Of a DNA stretch of 64,000 bases, positions 28,901-37,416 are shown piece by piece; positions within the stretch are counted from its first letter, which is position 1; every line of letters begins with the position of its first letter. The position numbers were made by a program, and so were the translations under genes. Location: contig NZ_RYFV01000001.1 in assembly GCF_004104015.1 (NCBI RefSeq), forward strand, positions 248,001 through 312,000, written 5' to 3'. The notes under the pieces are model-generated. The model did no database searches. It was given only the letters and a program-made list of their open reading frames with translations, and had not been told where the DNA came from. The DNA is from Actinomyces oricola. Lineage in GTDB: Bacteria > Actinomycetota > Actinomycetes > Actinomycetales > Actinomycetaceae.

Positions 28901-29500
28901 GGCGGCGCCCATGAGGCGGGCCAGGGCGTGGATCTGGATGACGGCCTCGTCGGTGGGCCGGCCGCCGGCCGCGCTCAGCGCGTCGAGGAGGGCCACGCCC
29001 AGCACTCCTTGGGAATGGCCGATGACGCCGGCCGGGCGGTTGGTCAGCACATCCACGCCGGCGGCCGGAAGGCTGGCTAGGGCGGCGTGCTGGGCCAGGA
29101 GGATGCCGGGCACGGAGATGTCGGCGGTGTCGGCCAGGGCCTTGGGGGCGGGGGCCACCGGGGCGGCCTCGTCGTCCAGGAGGCGCGGGCCGCGGGGGGT
29201 GATGGTCAGCAGTTCGGTGGCCACGGGCGCCAGGCGATCGGCGACCGCAGCGTCAATGGCCGCGAGTTGGGAGGCCAAGTCACGGTCCAGGCCCACAAGC
29301 TCCTCGAGCGTGGAGCGCCACGGGGTGGCCTGGCCCCCGAAAGCTAGAACGTAGGGCTCGCCACTGGCCAGGCGGTCGGCACTGGTGCGGGCGGCGGATG
29401 GGGAGCTGGATGTCATCGTGCTGCTTCCGGTGGTGATTGACTGGGTCGTAGCGCCCTTGGGGGCGGCGGTTGAGGTAGTGGGCGGGAGAACGTGGGTCAT
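19958..29500 (-). CDS. fas: Type I fatty acid synthase, single-chain multidomain
   Basis: 3180-residue cytosolic megasynthase making saturated acyl-CoAs from acetyl- and malonyl-CoA. Domain order and landmarks: acetyl transferase (GHSQG near residue 163), enoyl reductase (LLAGMTPTTVDPG near 447), hot-dog dehydratase (GDFNPIHTSY near 1292), malonyl/palmitoyl transferase (GHSLGEY near 1498), acyl carrier (NGVSSRRNQLLMDLG, acceptor Ser near 1877), ketoreductase (VTGVAPGS near 2207), ketosynthase (active Cys in SACATAA near 2807, His in KHDTSTG near 2957 and ITGHAKGG near 2998). This is the mycobacterial FAS-I order and size. ATG at 29500 lies 16 nt after the accD stop. The repeat-rich, Ala/Pro-rich linkers are normal for FAS-I. 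Confidence 0.97.
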   Translation of the reverse strand: MTHVLPPTTSTAAPKGATTQSITTGSSTMTSSSPSAARTSADRLASGEPYVLAFGGQATPWRSTLEELVGLDRDLASQLAAIDAAVADRLAPVATELLTITPRGPRLLDDEAAPVAPAPKALADTADISVPGILLAQHAALASLPAAGVDVLTNRPAGVIGHSQGVLGVALLDALSAAGGRPTDEAVIQIHALARLMGAAAARATRRLDLGTVGEATPMLSVRGVTRPVLDAVLARVPAAERINIGVTNGRQSHTLSGRPADLETVVTALEAAAARSAKDRKERRRGGAVLAPVTEFIATSVPFHTPLLASAVTDVVSWAAACGLDEALARDLAVSVLIDPVDWPGIVHTALYHDSTPVRTVLDLGPGTVLTRLTEAVLAGTGATVIPAGTAATIDALDREGAAPTPTVDRSRFAPRLTRLPDGRLTVETAFTRLTGRSAVLLAGMTPTTVDPGIVAAAANAGYWAELAGGGQVTAGVLADNLDGLSQALEPGRTAAFNAMFMDRYLWNLHLGTQRLLSKARGGGAPIDGITISAGIPELDEAKALITRFNAEGFPYIALKPGTVDQIRQVLAIARSVPATPIIMQIEDGHAGGHHSWEDLDTMLLATYDSIRTHDNVIVCVGGGIGTPERAADYLTGRWALAYGTAAAPVDGVMVGTAAMTCREALTNDDVKQLLVDTPGVDPTDRGGWVASGASAGGMTSGLSHLRADLYEIDNSSAKASRLIQELAGDEAAMAARREEMIEALAKTAKPYFGDVESMTYLQWAARYAELCVAPHEGRAATVEDWADEGWYDRFLDLLHRTEARLSSADRGEVETLFADESAVVDSDAALAALAGRYPAAATTLVEPADAAWFVDLCSKHPKPVPFVPVVDADILRWWGTDSLWQSQDPRYTADQVRIIPGPVAVAGITTINEPIGELLGRFETAAVEALQAAEAPERAAAGRLGTSWGAGSAPVADATELVRTAPHVLWNGHLSINPATVLDEGAYTVKARPDIAEDAYDLDIHLDTHWDATPGGEAIHAVRRLVVPLRLARAWDGAAPLVDPERISETMNDLLRTTAGVGAVSIVGDLVEQLPQVRPAAEGATDALGRPATQPFGTVHAQFTLADTLGHDHGSVTANALPTSLSAAPLVPDALLGPCWPVVYAALGSVVEEGMPLIEGLLGAVHLDHTIDLHRSLAELEAWARRGATAGAAPRIQVDGWVAALEESSAGRVVDVRLELTDAADGALVALMRERFAIRGRAAGTAVPSAPELAGGTGRRTAPAARRLLRRVTVTAPTDMTAFARVTGDFNPIHTSYHAAKVAGMEAPLVHGMWLSATAQQVAASTAADGSHHVLAGWTYVMTGPVELGDDVEVSVERTGLVRGGGYVLEVVCRIDGEVVSRGTAVTVPQPTAYVYPGQGIQSPGMGLDEMRSSRAAREVWERADAHTRAELGFSVIALVRDNPTEMTARGVTYRHPEGLLNLTQFTQVALATVAMATTARLAEAGALVEDAAFAGHSLGEYTALSAYGRVMPVETTISIVFQRGSTMHSLVPRDHSGASNYRMGALRPNQCGISAEQVEAYVASISESTGEFLQIVNHNLAGVQYAVAGTVAGLDALAADSRAKAKARGGKNPFMFVPGIDVPFHSEVLRPGVPEFRERLLALVPTDLDYGRLVDRYVPNLVARPFELTPEFARSILQVVPSEPVKTILADWEEWAAKPTELARQLLVELLAWQFASPVRWIETQDVFLLSGAQGGLGIEHIVEVGLAAAPTLANLASKTLLLPRHAGRHVTVHNARRDEARVLATDTDPAVELEEPVVEVPAAPAQPGPAPEPSAPAPEAAAAPAPAASVAAGAVDDLPFGATDALTVLLAHASRIRPEQVGATDTTETLTNGVSSRRNQLLMDLGTELQLASIDGAADADMTALAATVAKGAPGYKAFGPVLSEAVRTGLARILGPSGVRASRIAERVTGTWGLGEGWVSHVTAAIMLGTREGASMRGEDLASLGSSAPLTSAAAVDALIDAAVKAVAADHGVSVAMPSAGGGVGGAVVDSAALDALAASVTGPNGALATTARTLLDALGLSERITVPADAGDEAAATRAAIAALDAELGAGWVKSVAPAFAAERAVLIDDRWATAREDLARLGSGQTELDRARRVLTPASFVGLGQAVADHAAWWARALREGALEDRAERAALADSLAEAARRQPSPGDAAVRWAQDVAVVTGVAPGSIAAAVVGELLAGGATVVATSSRLTHERLAFATDLYRQHASAGARLWMTPANLSSYRDVDALAEWIGSEQALTAGGKTTVIKEALVPTLLFPFAAPRVVGTLADAGPAAESQTRLLLWSVERSIAALSAIGTDTHVDHRLHVVLPGSPNRGTFGGDGAYGEVKSALDAVVNRWSSERAWSGRVTLAHPRIGWVRGTGLMGGNDPLVAAVEAAGVRTWSTQEIAAELVALCTPEVRVQAAVAPVDADLTGGLDQDIDLVALRENAAAAAAAAAAKKAPASAPATVRALPTPVVPTQPTAPQWGEVDVDPADLVVIVSTGEVSTWGSGRTRREAELGMGGGEDVDLTAAGVLELAWGMGLLTWQDSPKAGWYDAEGELVPEEDVFERYRDEVVARCGIREFVDDGVIATIADEEVTVYLDHDITLSVADEATARTIEASDPEHTLVVPDPETGEWTVTRLSGSLARVPRRAALSRTVGGQFPVDFDPERWGIPAAMTQGMDTIASWNLVTAVDAFLAAGFTPAELLRAVHPSDVASTQGTGFGGMESMRKMFVGRFLGEERPSDILQEALPNVVAAHVMQSYIGGYGSMVQPVSACATAAVSIEEGWDKIALGKAEVVIAGAIDDISIESVVGFGNMNATAEAAAMRAKGISERHFSRANDRRRGGFVEAEGGGTVILARGDVAARLGLPVAGVLGFVSSYADGAHTSIPAPGLGALGAGRGGRNSRLARALGALGVEADDIAVVSKHDTSTGANDPNESELHTRLARALGRSEGNPLVAVSQKTITGHAKGGAAVFQVAGLTEILATGVAPGNASLDVVDAPLAKDSFWVWPRTPIRLAGRGGDSGRVPGAGPVRAGLLTSLGFGHVSGLVAIVHPGAFEAALRRAEGQGAVDRWLEQANARLAAGTRQRRAGMIGRAPLFEQVQGRRLGEAEDGRDPHEVEAAMLLDPRARLGADGVYHTGERPVEN

Positions 29501-29516
29501 GTCGGTGGAGGTCTCC

Positions 29517-31178
29517 TCACAGGGGCACGTTGTCGTGCTTTTTGGGCGAGGTGGGTCGGGCGTCGTTCTTGGCTCTTAGGGCGGCCAGGGAGTCGACAAT
29601 GACGGCGCGCGTGTCCTCAGGGGCGATGACGGCGTCAATCTCACCAATGGCCACGGCCTTGTCGGGGTTAATGACCGCGTCGGTGTATTGCGCCACAAGG
29701 CGCTCCTGCTCGGCTGCGGCGGCCTGGTCGCCCTGCTCGTCGCGGACCCTCTTCAGGTCGCGGCGGTGGATGATGCCCACGGCCCCGGCAGCCCCCAGGA
29801 CCGCGATCTCGGCGCCGGGCCAGCAGAAGTTGAGGTCGGCGCCAATGGCCTTGGAGCCCATGACAATGTAGGCGCCCCCGTAGGCCTTGCGCAGGATGAC
29901 AGTCACCAACGGCACGGTGGCGGTGGCGTAGGCGTTAATGACCTTCGCGCCGCGGCGAATGATGCCGGCGTGCTCCTGCTCGGCGCCGGGACGGTAGCCG
30001 GGCACGTCCACGAAGGTGACCACCGGCAGGCCGAAGGCGTCGCAGAAGCGCACGAAGCGGGCCAGCTTCTCCGAGGCGTCCACGTCCAGAGTGCCGGCAT
30101 CCACCAGGGGCTGGTTGGCGACCACGCCCACCGGGCGGCCCTCGAAGCAGGCGAAACCCACCACCACGTTGGTGGCGAACTCTTCCTGGACCTGGACGAG
30201 CTCACCGTGGTCGACCAAGGATGAGACGACCTCGACGACGTCGTAGGCCTGACGGGTAGAGGCCGGCACCAACGCGCCCACCGAGGCGGCCGTCGCCTCA
30301 TCGTCAGCACGGTCGCTCTCGTCGTAGTCGTAGCAGGGGGCGTCGAGTTCGGCGGAGGAGGGCAGGTAGGCGAGCAGGGTGCGCACCTGCCCCAGGGCGT
30401 CGTCCTCGTCCTCAGCCACATAGTGCACCACCCCGGAGACCGAGCCGTGGATCCGGGCCCCGCCCAGGTCCTCAGCGCTGATCTGCTCGCCGGTGACGGC
30501 GCGCACCACGTCGGGGCCGGTGACGAACATGTGGGAGGCCTCGCGGGTGGCGATGACGAAGTCAGTCAGGGCCGGGGAGTAGACGGCTCCCCCCGCGCAG
30601 GGGCCCAGGATGACGCTGATCTGCGGGACCAGGCCCGAGGCGGCGCAGGTGCGGTTGAAGATGCGCCCGTACTGGCGCAGCGCCCCCACGCCCTCCTGGA
30701 TCTTGGCGCCGCCGGAGTCAATGAGGCCGACCACCGGGATCCGCAGGCGCAGGGCGTCATCGAGAAGACGGACGATCTTGTCCCCCTCCACCGAGCCCAG
30801 GGCGCCGCCGGAAACAGAGAAATCCTGGGAGTAGACGGCCACCTGGCGGCCGTCAATCTGGCCGAAACCGGTCACCACGCCCGAGGGGCGGGCCTTGTCC
30901 CCGGCCCCGGACCCGGTGTAACGGCCGATCTCCAGGAAGGTGCCGTCGTCGAGCAGGGAGTCGATGCGCTCGCGGGCGGTGGCCTTGCCCTTGGGGTGCT
31001 GGCGCTGGGCGGCCCGGGCCTCGGCCTCGGCGTCGACGCGGGCGATGCGCTCACGGAAGGCAGTGGTTGCGGTCGAGTCCGCCATCGTGCCGGCAGTGTT
31101 GGCAGTGCCGGCAGTGCTGGCAGTGCCGGCGCCGCCGGCCTCCGGCGCGGTGTTCTCGGGGGTGGCGTGGGTGGTCAC
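29517..31178 (-). CDS. accD: Acyl-CoA carboxylase carboxyltransferase (beta) subunit
   Basis: 553-residue carboxyltransferase that moves CO2 from biotin to acetyl-CoA (or propionyl-CoA). Both crotonase-like halves are complete: the N-half oxyanion loop GPCAGGAVYSPALTDF and the C-half RKAYGGAYIVMGSKAIGAD. The first 35 residues are a low-complexity Thr/Ala/Gly stretch. GTG at 31178 starts 3 nt after the stop of the biotin-carboxylase gene, with AGGAGG 8 nt upstream inside it. Position between accA3 and fas indicates malonyl-CoA supply for the synthase. Which acyl-CoA is preferred is not settled by sequence. Confidence 0.94.
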   Translation of the reverse strand: MTTHATPENTAPEAGGAGTASTAGTANTAGTMADSTATTAFRERIARVDAEAEARAAQRQHPKGKATARERIDSLLDDGTFLEIGRYTGSGAGDKARPSGVVTGFGQIDGRQVAVYSQDFSVSGGALGSVEGDKIVRLLDDALRLRIPVVGLIDSGGAKIQEGVGALRQYGRIFNRTCAASGLVPQISVILGPCAGGAVYSPALTDFVIATREASHMFVTGPDVVRAVTGEQISAEDLGGARIHGSVSGVVHYVAEDEDDALGQVRTLLAYLPSSAELDAPCYDYDESDRADDEATAASVGALVPASTRQAYDVVEVVSSLVDHGELVQVQEEFATNVVVGFACFEGRPVGVVANQPLVDAGTLDVDASEKLARFVRFCDAFGLPVVTFVDVPGYRPGAEQEHAGIIRRGAKVINAYATATVPLVTVILRKAYGGAYIVMGSKAIGADLNFCWPGAEIAVLGAAGAVGIIHRRDLKRVRDEQGDQAAAAEQERLVAQYTDAVINPDKAVAIGEIDAVIAPEDTRAVIVDSLAALRAKNDARPTSPKKHDNVPL

Positions 31179-31181
31179 GGC

Positions 31182-33008
<1,827 letters not shown>

Positions 33009-33210
33009 CAATGGCTCCTTGCCGGTGTGTCGGATCGAGGGACCGCATCGCGCTCCGTGGTTTCCTCCACCTCAGTGCGCTGCGCCGCCCCTCTTGTGCG
33101 AAGGACTTGCCGGTGCTGGCAGCCGGAACTCCCAGCGGACGGGCTCCGCCCTTCTCTACAAGGAGGCGTGGGCCGAACCAGCCAATGACCACGCTACGGT
33201 GCCCGGTTCA

Positions 33211-33226
33211 CCACAGCATATTGTGG
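33211..33226 (-). promoter_or_regulatory. Palindrome overlapping a -10-like box ahead of the acc-fas operon
   Basis: A 16-bp imperfect palindrome with arms CCACA and TGTGG. On the minus strand it includes TATGCT (33215-33220), a TANNNT box directed toward accA3. A repressor or activator of fatty acid synthesis binding here would cover the promoter. No matching regulator gene lies in the window. Confidence 0.4.
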
Positions 33227-33435
33227 ATTCCTCATAACTCTACGAGATCGCATTGAAAATGCGGGATGCTCGAACGCGAATCCAGCGGTACCGCCCCATT
33301 AAGGAGACGCATTGCACACGGTGCCGCGTTTCGTGACACCCACCAAATACACCTGTGTTGTGAAACTGCCGGAGTGCTGCCCCGCCGCACCGCGGGCGGC
33401 CTCGTCCTCTTTGTCCTCTTTCTCCGCGCCTTTTG

Positions 33436-33462
33436 CCGCGGCCGCCACTGGGGCGGCCGCGG
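33436..33462 (-). terminator. Hairpin after rpe
   Basis: Perfect 11-bp GC-only stem (33436-33446 with 33452-33462), 5-nt loop, 6 nt after the rpe stop. No U-tract; likely ends the long alaS-to-rpe gene series. Confidence 0.5.
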
Positions 33463-33467
33463 GCCCG

Positions 33468-34133
33468 TCAGTGGCTGTGGGCCGCGGCCAGGGCGCGCAG
33501 TCGGCTCAGGGAGGCCGCCGCGTCGTCGGCCCGGTAGACCGCGGATCCGGCAACGAACACGTCCGCCCCGGCCTCGGCGGCGCGTTCAATGGTCCGGGTG
33601 GTGACCCCGCCATCGACCTGGATGCGCAACTCCAGGCCCCGGGCGCCCACCATGGCCCGGGCCCGCTCAATCTTGGACAGCATGGCCTCAATAAAGGGCT
33701 GCCCCCCGAAGCCGGGTTCGACCGTCATGAGGAGGAGGAGGTCCAGTTCGCCCAGGACGTGCTCGACGGCCTCCAGGGGAGTGGCCGGGCGCAGCGCCAT
33801 CCCCACCCCGGCGCCCAGGCGCCGCAGCTCACGGGCCAGTCGGATGGGGGCGGTGCTCGCCTCCAGGTGGGGGGTGACAATGGCGCACCCGGCCTCGGCG
33901 TAGACCGGCGCCCAGCGGTCAGCGTTATCGATCATGAGGTGGGCATCCACGGCCAGGGAAGTGTTGGCCAGAACCGCCTCGACGAGAGACGGGCCCCCGA
34001 AGAGGTTGGGCACGAAATGGTTGTCCATAATGTCCACGTGCAGGCCGTCGGCGGAGGCGACGCGCTTGAGTTCATCAGCTAAATGGGCCTGGTCCGCATT
34101 GAGGATCGAGGGGTGGATGGCGGGGGAGGTCAT
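33468..34133 (-). CDS. rpe: Ribulose-phosphate 3-epimerase
   Basis: 221-residue TIM-barrel enzyme interconverting ribulose 5-phosphate and xylulose 5-phosphate in the pentose phosphate pathway. Conserved pieces: HPSILNAD at the start, [13 protein letters not shown] with catalytic Asp, [23 protein letters not shown] with the second catalytic Asp and phosphate-binding [11 protein letters not shown]. Length is normal. ATG preceded by AAGGACA. It ends the fmt-rsmB-rpe series, a common actinobacterial order. Confidence 0.96.
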   Translation of the reverse strand: MTSPAIHPSILNADQAHLADELKRVASADGLHVDIMDNHFVPNLFGGPSLVEAVLANTSLAVDAHLMIDNADRWAPVYAEAGCAIVTPHLEASTAPIRLARELRRLGAGVGMALRPATPLEAVEHVLGELDLLLLMTVEPGFGGQPFIEAMLSKIERARAMVGARGLELRIQVDGGVTTRTIERAAEAGADVFVAGSAVYRADDAAASLSRLRALAAAHSH

Positions 34134-34195
34134 CGGTTGTCCTTGGGTTGTCCTTGCCGTGCAGTGGGAAGGTCGGCGGTTGGGGTGCGGTGAGT

Positions 34196-35713
34196 TCAGG
34201 ATGTGCGCCGCAGCAGGGCGCAGAACATGGCGTCGGTGCCGTCCAGGTGCGGCCAGAGCTGGAGCATCTCCTGGTCCGCCCCCACCGGGGGCAGGGGCGC
34301 AATGCGGGTCGCGGCCTGCCCGGCGTGGAGCACCTCGGTTCTCTGACCCTGGCGGTTCAGGCGCCCGACGACGTCGCGCACCACCAGACTGGTCTCCAGC
34401 ACATGGGGGGAACAGGTTGTGTAGGCGACCACTCCCCCACGGCGCACTGCCTTGAGGGCGCTGGTGAGCAGCTCGCGCTGAAGGGCGGCCAGCTCGGTGA
34501 CGTCACGGGGCTCCCTGCGCCACCGGGCCTCGGGGCGGCGTCGTAGAGAGCCCAGCCCGGTGCAGGGCGCATCCACCAGGACGCGGTCGTAGTTGCCGGG
34601 CTCGAGGGCGCCGATGTCGCGCCCGTCAGCGCAGCGAATCTCAATGCTGTCCTCGGGCAGGGCGCGTACGGAGGCGCTGACGAGGCGAGCGCGGTGCGGG
34701 GCGATCTCATTGGCCACCAGGCGGGCTCCGCGCTGGGCGGCGCGCGCGCCCAGGAGCGCCGCCTTCCCGCCGGGGCCGGCGCACATGTCGAGCCAGCGCT
34801 CGTCATGGCCCGGCACGGGCGCCTCCGAGAGCATGAGGGCCACAAGTTGGCTGCCCTCGTCCTCGACGCCGGCGCGCGAATCGCGCACTGAGCGGATACG
34901 GCCCGGGTCGCCCCCGGGCAGAATCAGGGCGTAGGGGCTGACATCGCCGGGGCGCGGGCTCTGACGGCAGGCCGCGGTGGCCTCCTTGGCAAGTTGGGCC
35001 GGGGTGATGAGGCCGGGGCGGGCGCAGAGCACCACTTGGGGGTCGGTGTTGTCGGCCGCCAGGAGGGCGGCGAGTTCACTGGCGTCGCGGCCGTTCTTTA
35101 TGAGCGCCTGGCGCATGGCCTTGACAATCCACAGTGGGTGCGACTCGGTGACGGCCAGGGCGGTGCTCTCGTCGGGGGCGTCCAAGCGCAGGAGTGCTAG
35201 CCACTCCTCCAGGTCCTTGGCCGCCACTTGCCGCAGGACGGCGTTGACGAAGGTGGCGGCGCCGCGGCCGGCAGCATGGGCGGCCAGGTCGACGCTGGCC
35301 GACACGGCCGCGTGGCTGGGCACGCGCATGCCCAGCAGTTGGTGAGCCCCCAGGCGCAGCACGTCCAGGACCACGGCGTCAACTCGTTCCAGGGGCCTGT
35401 CCACGCACTGGGAGACAATGGCGTCATAGCGGCCCCGGAGCCTGAGCGTGCCGTAGGTCAGGGCGGTGGCGAAACCGGCGTCGCGGCGATCGAGCCCGGC
35501 GGCGTCGAGCATGGGGGGCAGCACCAGGTTGGCGAAGGCGTCATCGGTGCGGACCTTGGTCAGGGCCTCCAGGGCGGTCAAGCGCGCCCGGTCCGGGGTG
35601 CGGGACCTGCCGGGGGCGCCCCCGGCGGGTCGGGGGCGCCGGGGGCTGCCCGCGCCCCGGTCGCCCTTGCCGTGCCCCCGCGCGTAGCCGTGCCCGCGTG
35701 CGTCCCGTGTCAT
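34196..35713 (-). CDS. rsmB: 16S rRNA m5C967 methyltransferase RsmB (Sun/Fmu)
   Basis: 505-residue SAM-dependent RNA methyltransferase. After a basic, glycine-rich 40-residue N-terminus comes a NusB-like RNA-binding domain (residues about 40-180), then the Rossmann methyltransferase with the SAM loop [13 protein letters not shown], the [19 protein letters not shown] motif holding one catalytic Cys and YTTCSPH holding the other. Its ATG overlaps the fmt stop as ATGA, so the two are coupled. Confidence 0.94.
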   Translation of the reverse strand: MTRDARGHGYARGHGKGDRGAGSPRRPRPAGGAPGRSRTPDRARLTALEALTKVRTDDAFANLVLPPMLDAAGLDRRDAGFATALTYGTLRLRGRYDAIVSQCVDRPLERVDAVVLDVLRLGAHQLLGMRVPSHAAVSASVDLAAHAAGRGAATFVNAVLRQVAAKDLEEWLALLRLDAPDESTALAVTESHPLWIVKAMRQALIKNGRDASELAALLAADNTDPQVVLCARPGLITPAQLAKEATAACRQSPRPGDVSPYALILPGGDPGRIRSVRDSRAGVEDEGSQLVALMLSEAPVPGHDERWLDMCAGPGGKAALLGARAAQRGARLVANEIAPHRARLVSASVRALPEDSIEIRCADGRDIGALEPGNYDRVLVDAPCTGLGSLRRRPEARWRREPRDVTELAALQRELLTSALKAVRRGGVVAYTTCSPHVLETSLVVRDVVGRLNRQGQRTEVLHAGQAATRIAPLPPVGADQEMLQLWPHLDGTDAMFCALLRRTS

Positions 35714-36672
35714 TGGTGCGCCACCTCCTGGGTGGGGGCAGGCGCGCCGAGCACGGTGCCGGGGGCGGGCCGGGCGCCGCGGGCCCAGGCGTCGGCGGCC
35801 ATCCAGTTCTTGCCCGCCGGGGCGACCCGGCCCAGGCGCAGGGCGTAGGATCCGGTGCCCACCAGCACCTCGCGCTTGCCGACGCGCACCTGGCCGGGCG
35901 CCAAGTCGGTGACCTCCGGGGCTGTGGTGACGGGCCCCAGGCGCAGGCGCAGCCCCTGGTAGGTGGTGTGGGCGCCGGGGGCGGGGGTTACGCCGCGCAC
36001 GCGCCGGTCAATGGCCGGAGCTGGATCGCTCCAGGTCACCAGGCCGTCGACCGCGGTGAGCATGGGGGCGAGTGTGGCCGCGGCATCGTCCTGCGGTTCG
36101 GGGATGACGGCACCGGCGGCTACGGCGTGCAGGACGTCCAGGATGAGAGGGGCCCCGGCGTCGGCGAGCCGGCCCAGCAGGTCGCCGCTGGTGTCTGTGG
36201 GGCGCACGGCCTCGGTCAGGCGCCCGTAGACGGGGCCGGTGTCCAGACCCTCCTCGAGGCGGAAGACGGTGGCGCCGGTGACCTCGTCCCCGGCGATGAG
36301 GGCCCGTTGGACGGGGGCGGCACCGCGCCAGGCGGGCAGGAGGGAGAAATGCAGGTTGAGCCAGCCGTGGGTGGGGGCGTCCAGGAGCTCTGGGGGGACG
36401 AGGCGGCCGTAGGCGACGACGACGGCCACCTCGGCGGCCAGGGAACGCACCCACTCCTGGGTGTCCTGGTCGCGCAGGGTGGAGGGGGTGCGCACCTCGA
36501 GCCCGGCCCCGCGGGCCAGGGCGGCCACCGGTGAGGGGCGGAGGGTGCGGCCGCGCCCCTTGCGGGCGTCCGCACGGGTCAGAACACCGACGACCTCGTG
36601 CTCCGTGGAGTCCATGAGGGCGTGGAGCACGGGTAGGGCGGCCTCGGGGGTTCCGGCGAAGAGCACGCGCAT
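35710..36672 (-). CDS. fmt: Methionyl-tRNA formyltransferase
   Basis: 320-residue enzyme formylating initiator Met-tRNA with 10-formyltetrahydrofolate. N-terminal formyltransferase fold with AGTPEAALPVLHAL, VVVAYGRLVPPELL, NLHFSLLPAWRGAAPVQRAL (catalytic Asn, His) and GDEVTGATVFRLEEGLDTGPV (catalytic Asp region); C-terminal OB-like domain follows. Length normal. A TACACT box 6 nt before the ATG suggests a leaderless promoter. Confidence 0.96.
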   Translation of the reverse strand: MRVLFAGTPEAALPVLHALMDSTEHEVVGVLTRADARKGRGRTLRPSPVAALARGAGLEVRTPSTLRDQDTQEWVRSLAAEVAVVVAYGRLVPPELLDAPTHGWLNLHFSLLPAWRGAAPVQRALIAGDEVTGATVFRLEEGLDTGPVYGRLTEAVRPTDTSGDLLGRLADAGAPLILDVLHAVAAGAVIPEPQDDAAATLAPMLTAVDGLVTWSDPAPAIDRRVRGVTPAPGAHTTYQGLRLRLGPVTTAPEVTDLAPGQVRVGKREVLVGTGSYALRLGRVAPAGKNWMAADAWARGARPAPGTVLGAPAPTQEVAHQ

Positions 36673-36678
36673 GGCCTC

Positions 36679-36684
36679 AGTGTA
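36679..36684 (-). promoter_or_regulatory. -10-like box TACACT for leaderless fmt
   Basis: TANNNT hexamer 6 nt before the fmt ATG. The only purine-rich stretch, GAGG, is too close to the ATG to serve as a Shine-Dalgarno. Confidence 0.4.
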
Positions 36685-36690
36685 GGTGCG

Positions 36691-36731
36691 CGGCGGGGTC
36701 CTGCCCTCGTGCGCTGCCCTCCGCCCCGCCG
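36691..36731 (-). terminator. Hairpin between the HAD gene and fmt
   Basis: 8-bp GC-only arms (36691-36698 and 36724-36731) with a 25-nt loop, 21 nt after the HAD gene stop and just upstream of the fmt promoter box. No U-tract. Confidence 0.35.
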
Positions 36732-36752
36732 TGTCGTCCCGCCGGCCGGGCT

Positions 36753-37382
36753 CTAGGCGTGGGGCAGCAGGCCCAGCGCCACCAGGTCGCAGCGCAGGCG
36801 CCCGGCCCCGGTGAAATGCAGCCCGGTGATCCCCACCTGCTGTGCGCCGGCGATATTCGCCTCCGAGTCGTCAATGAACACGGCCCGGGCCGGGTCGACG
36901 TCGTAGCGCTCCAGCAGGATGCGGTACAGGGCCGGGTCGGGCTTGGTGAGGTGCTCGGCCCCTGAGACGACAATGCCGTCGAAGAGCTCCAGGACCGGGG
37001 CCAGGGGTATGGCGTCGGGGAAGACCGTGTGGTCGAAGTTCGTCAGCCCCAGGAGGCGGATGCCCTGCTCGTGGAGTTCGGTGAGGACCCGTGCCACACC
37101 GGGGACGGGGCCGGTCAACGAGTAAAGGTCCCGGCTGCGGTACAGGCGCAGCGCGGCCGCCCAGTCGGGGCGCTCGGGGTGGGTTCTCTCAAGGTCGGCC
37201 ACAATGTCCTCGAAGGGCTCGCCGGCGTCAGAACGGGAGTTGAGGGCGTAGAAGCCGGCCCCGGTGACGAACTCCTCCCACTGCTCGACGCTCAGGTGCC
37301 CGGCGACGGCCGCCAAGGGCTCCCAGGCCACCAGAACATTGCCGTAGTCGACGATCGCGGTGTCGTAGGCGACGGTGCTCAT
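36753..37382 (-). CDS. HAD-superfamily phosphatase (subfamily IA, YihX-like)
   Basis: 209-residue cytosolic hydrolase. Motif I is VDYGNVLV with the nucleophile Asp near residue 12, motif II the Thr in LLGLTNFDHT, motif III Lys in LTKPDPALY, motif IV DDSEANIAGA. The DYGNV form replaces DxD and matches the YihX/epoxide-hydrolase-like group, which acts on sugar phosphates such as glucose 1-phosphate; the substrate here is unknown. ATG at 37382 is used because the upstream open frame overlaps priA. Shine-Dalgarno is weak. Confidence 0.85.
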   Translation of the reverse strand: MSTVAYDTAIVDYGNVLVAWEPLAAVAGHLSVEQWEEFVTGAGFYALNSRSDAGEPFEDIVADLERTHPERPDWAAALRLYRSRDLYSLTGPVPGVARVLTELHEQGIRLLGLTNFDHTVFPDAIPLAPVLELFDGIVVSGAEHLTKPDPALYRILLERYDVDPARAVFIDDSEANIAGAQQVGITGLHFTGAGRLRCDLVALGLLPHA

Positions 37383-37416
37383 GGGCTCATCATGCCTTGC
37401 ACGGGCGGCGATGGGC

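Larger units (their letters stand above)
33009..33467. other. Gene-free 460-bp region between rpe and the acc-fas operon
   Basis: No supportable coding sequence. It carries the rpe-side hairpin (33436-33462) and the relatively AT-rich control region of accA3 around 33200-33260. The leader from that region to the accA3 start would be about 200 nt, unusually long for this window; no known riboswitch motif was recognised in it. Confidence 0.6.

Noticed and set aside
26156-29080. 974-codon plus-strand frame opposite fas
   Set aside because: Gly/His/Gln-rich antisense shadow of the fatty acid synthase, no domain recognised.
31080-31140. Possible CRISPR-like repeats
   Set aside because: Short in-frame codon repeats within accD, no spacer structure and no cas genes.
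33312-34082. Plus-strand open frame starting TTG with AAGGAG 5 nt upstream
   Set aside because: Most of it is antisense to rpe, whose protein is clearly conserved; the translated product is Gly/Ala-rich and resembles nothing. The ribosome-site-like sequence is probably chance.
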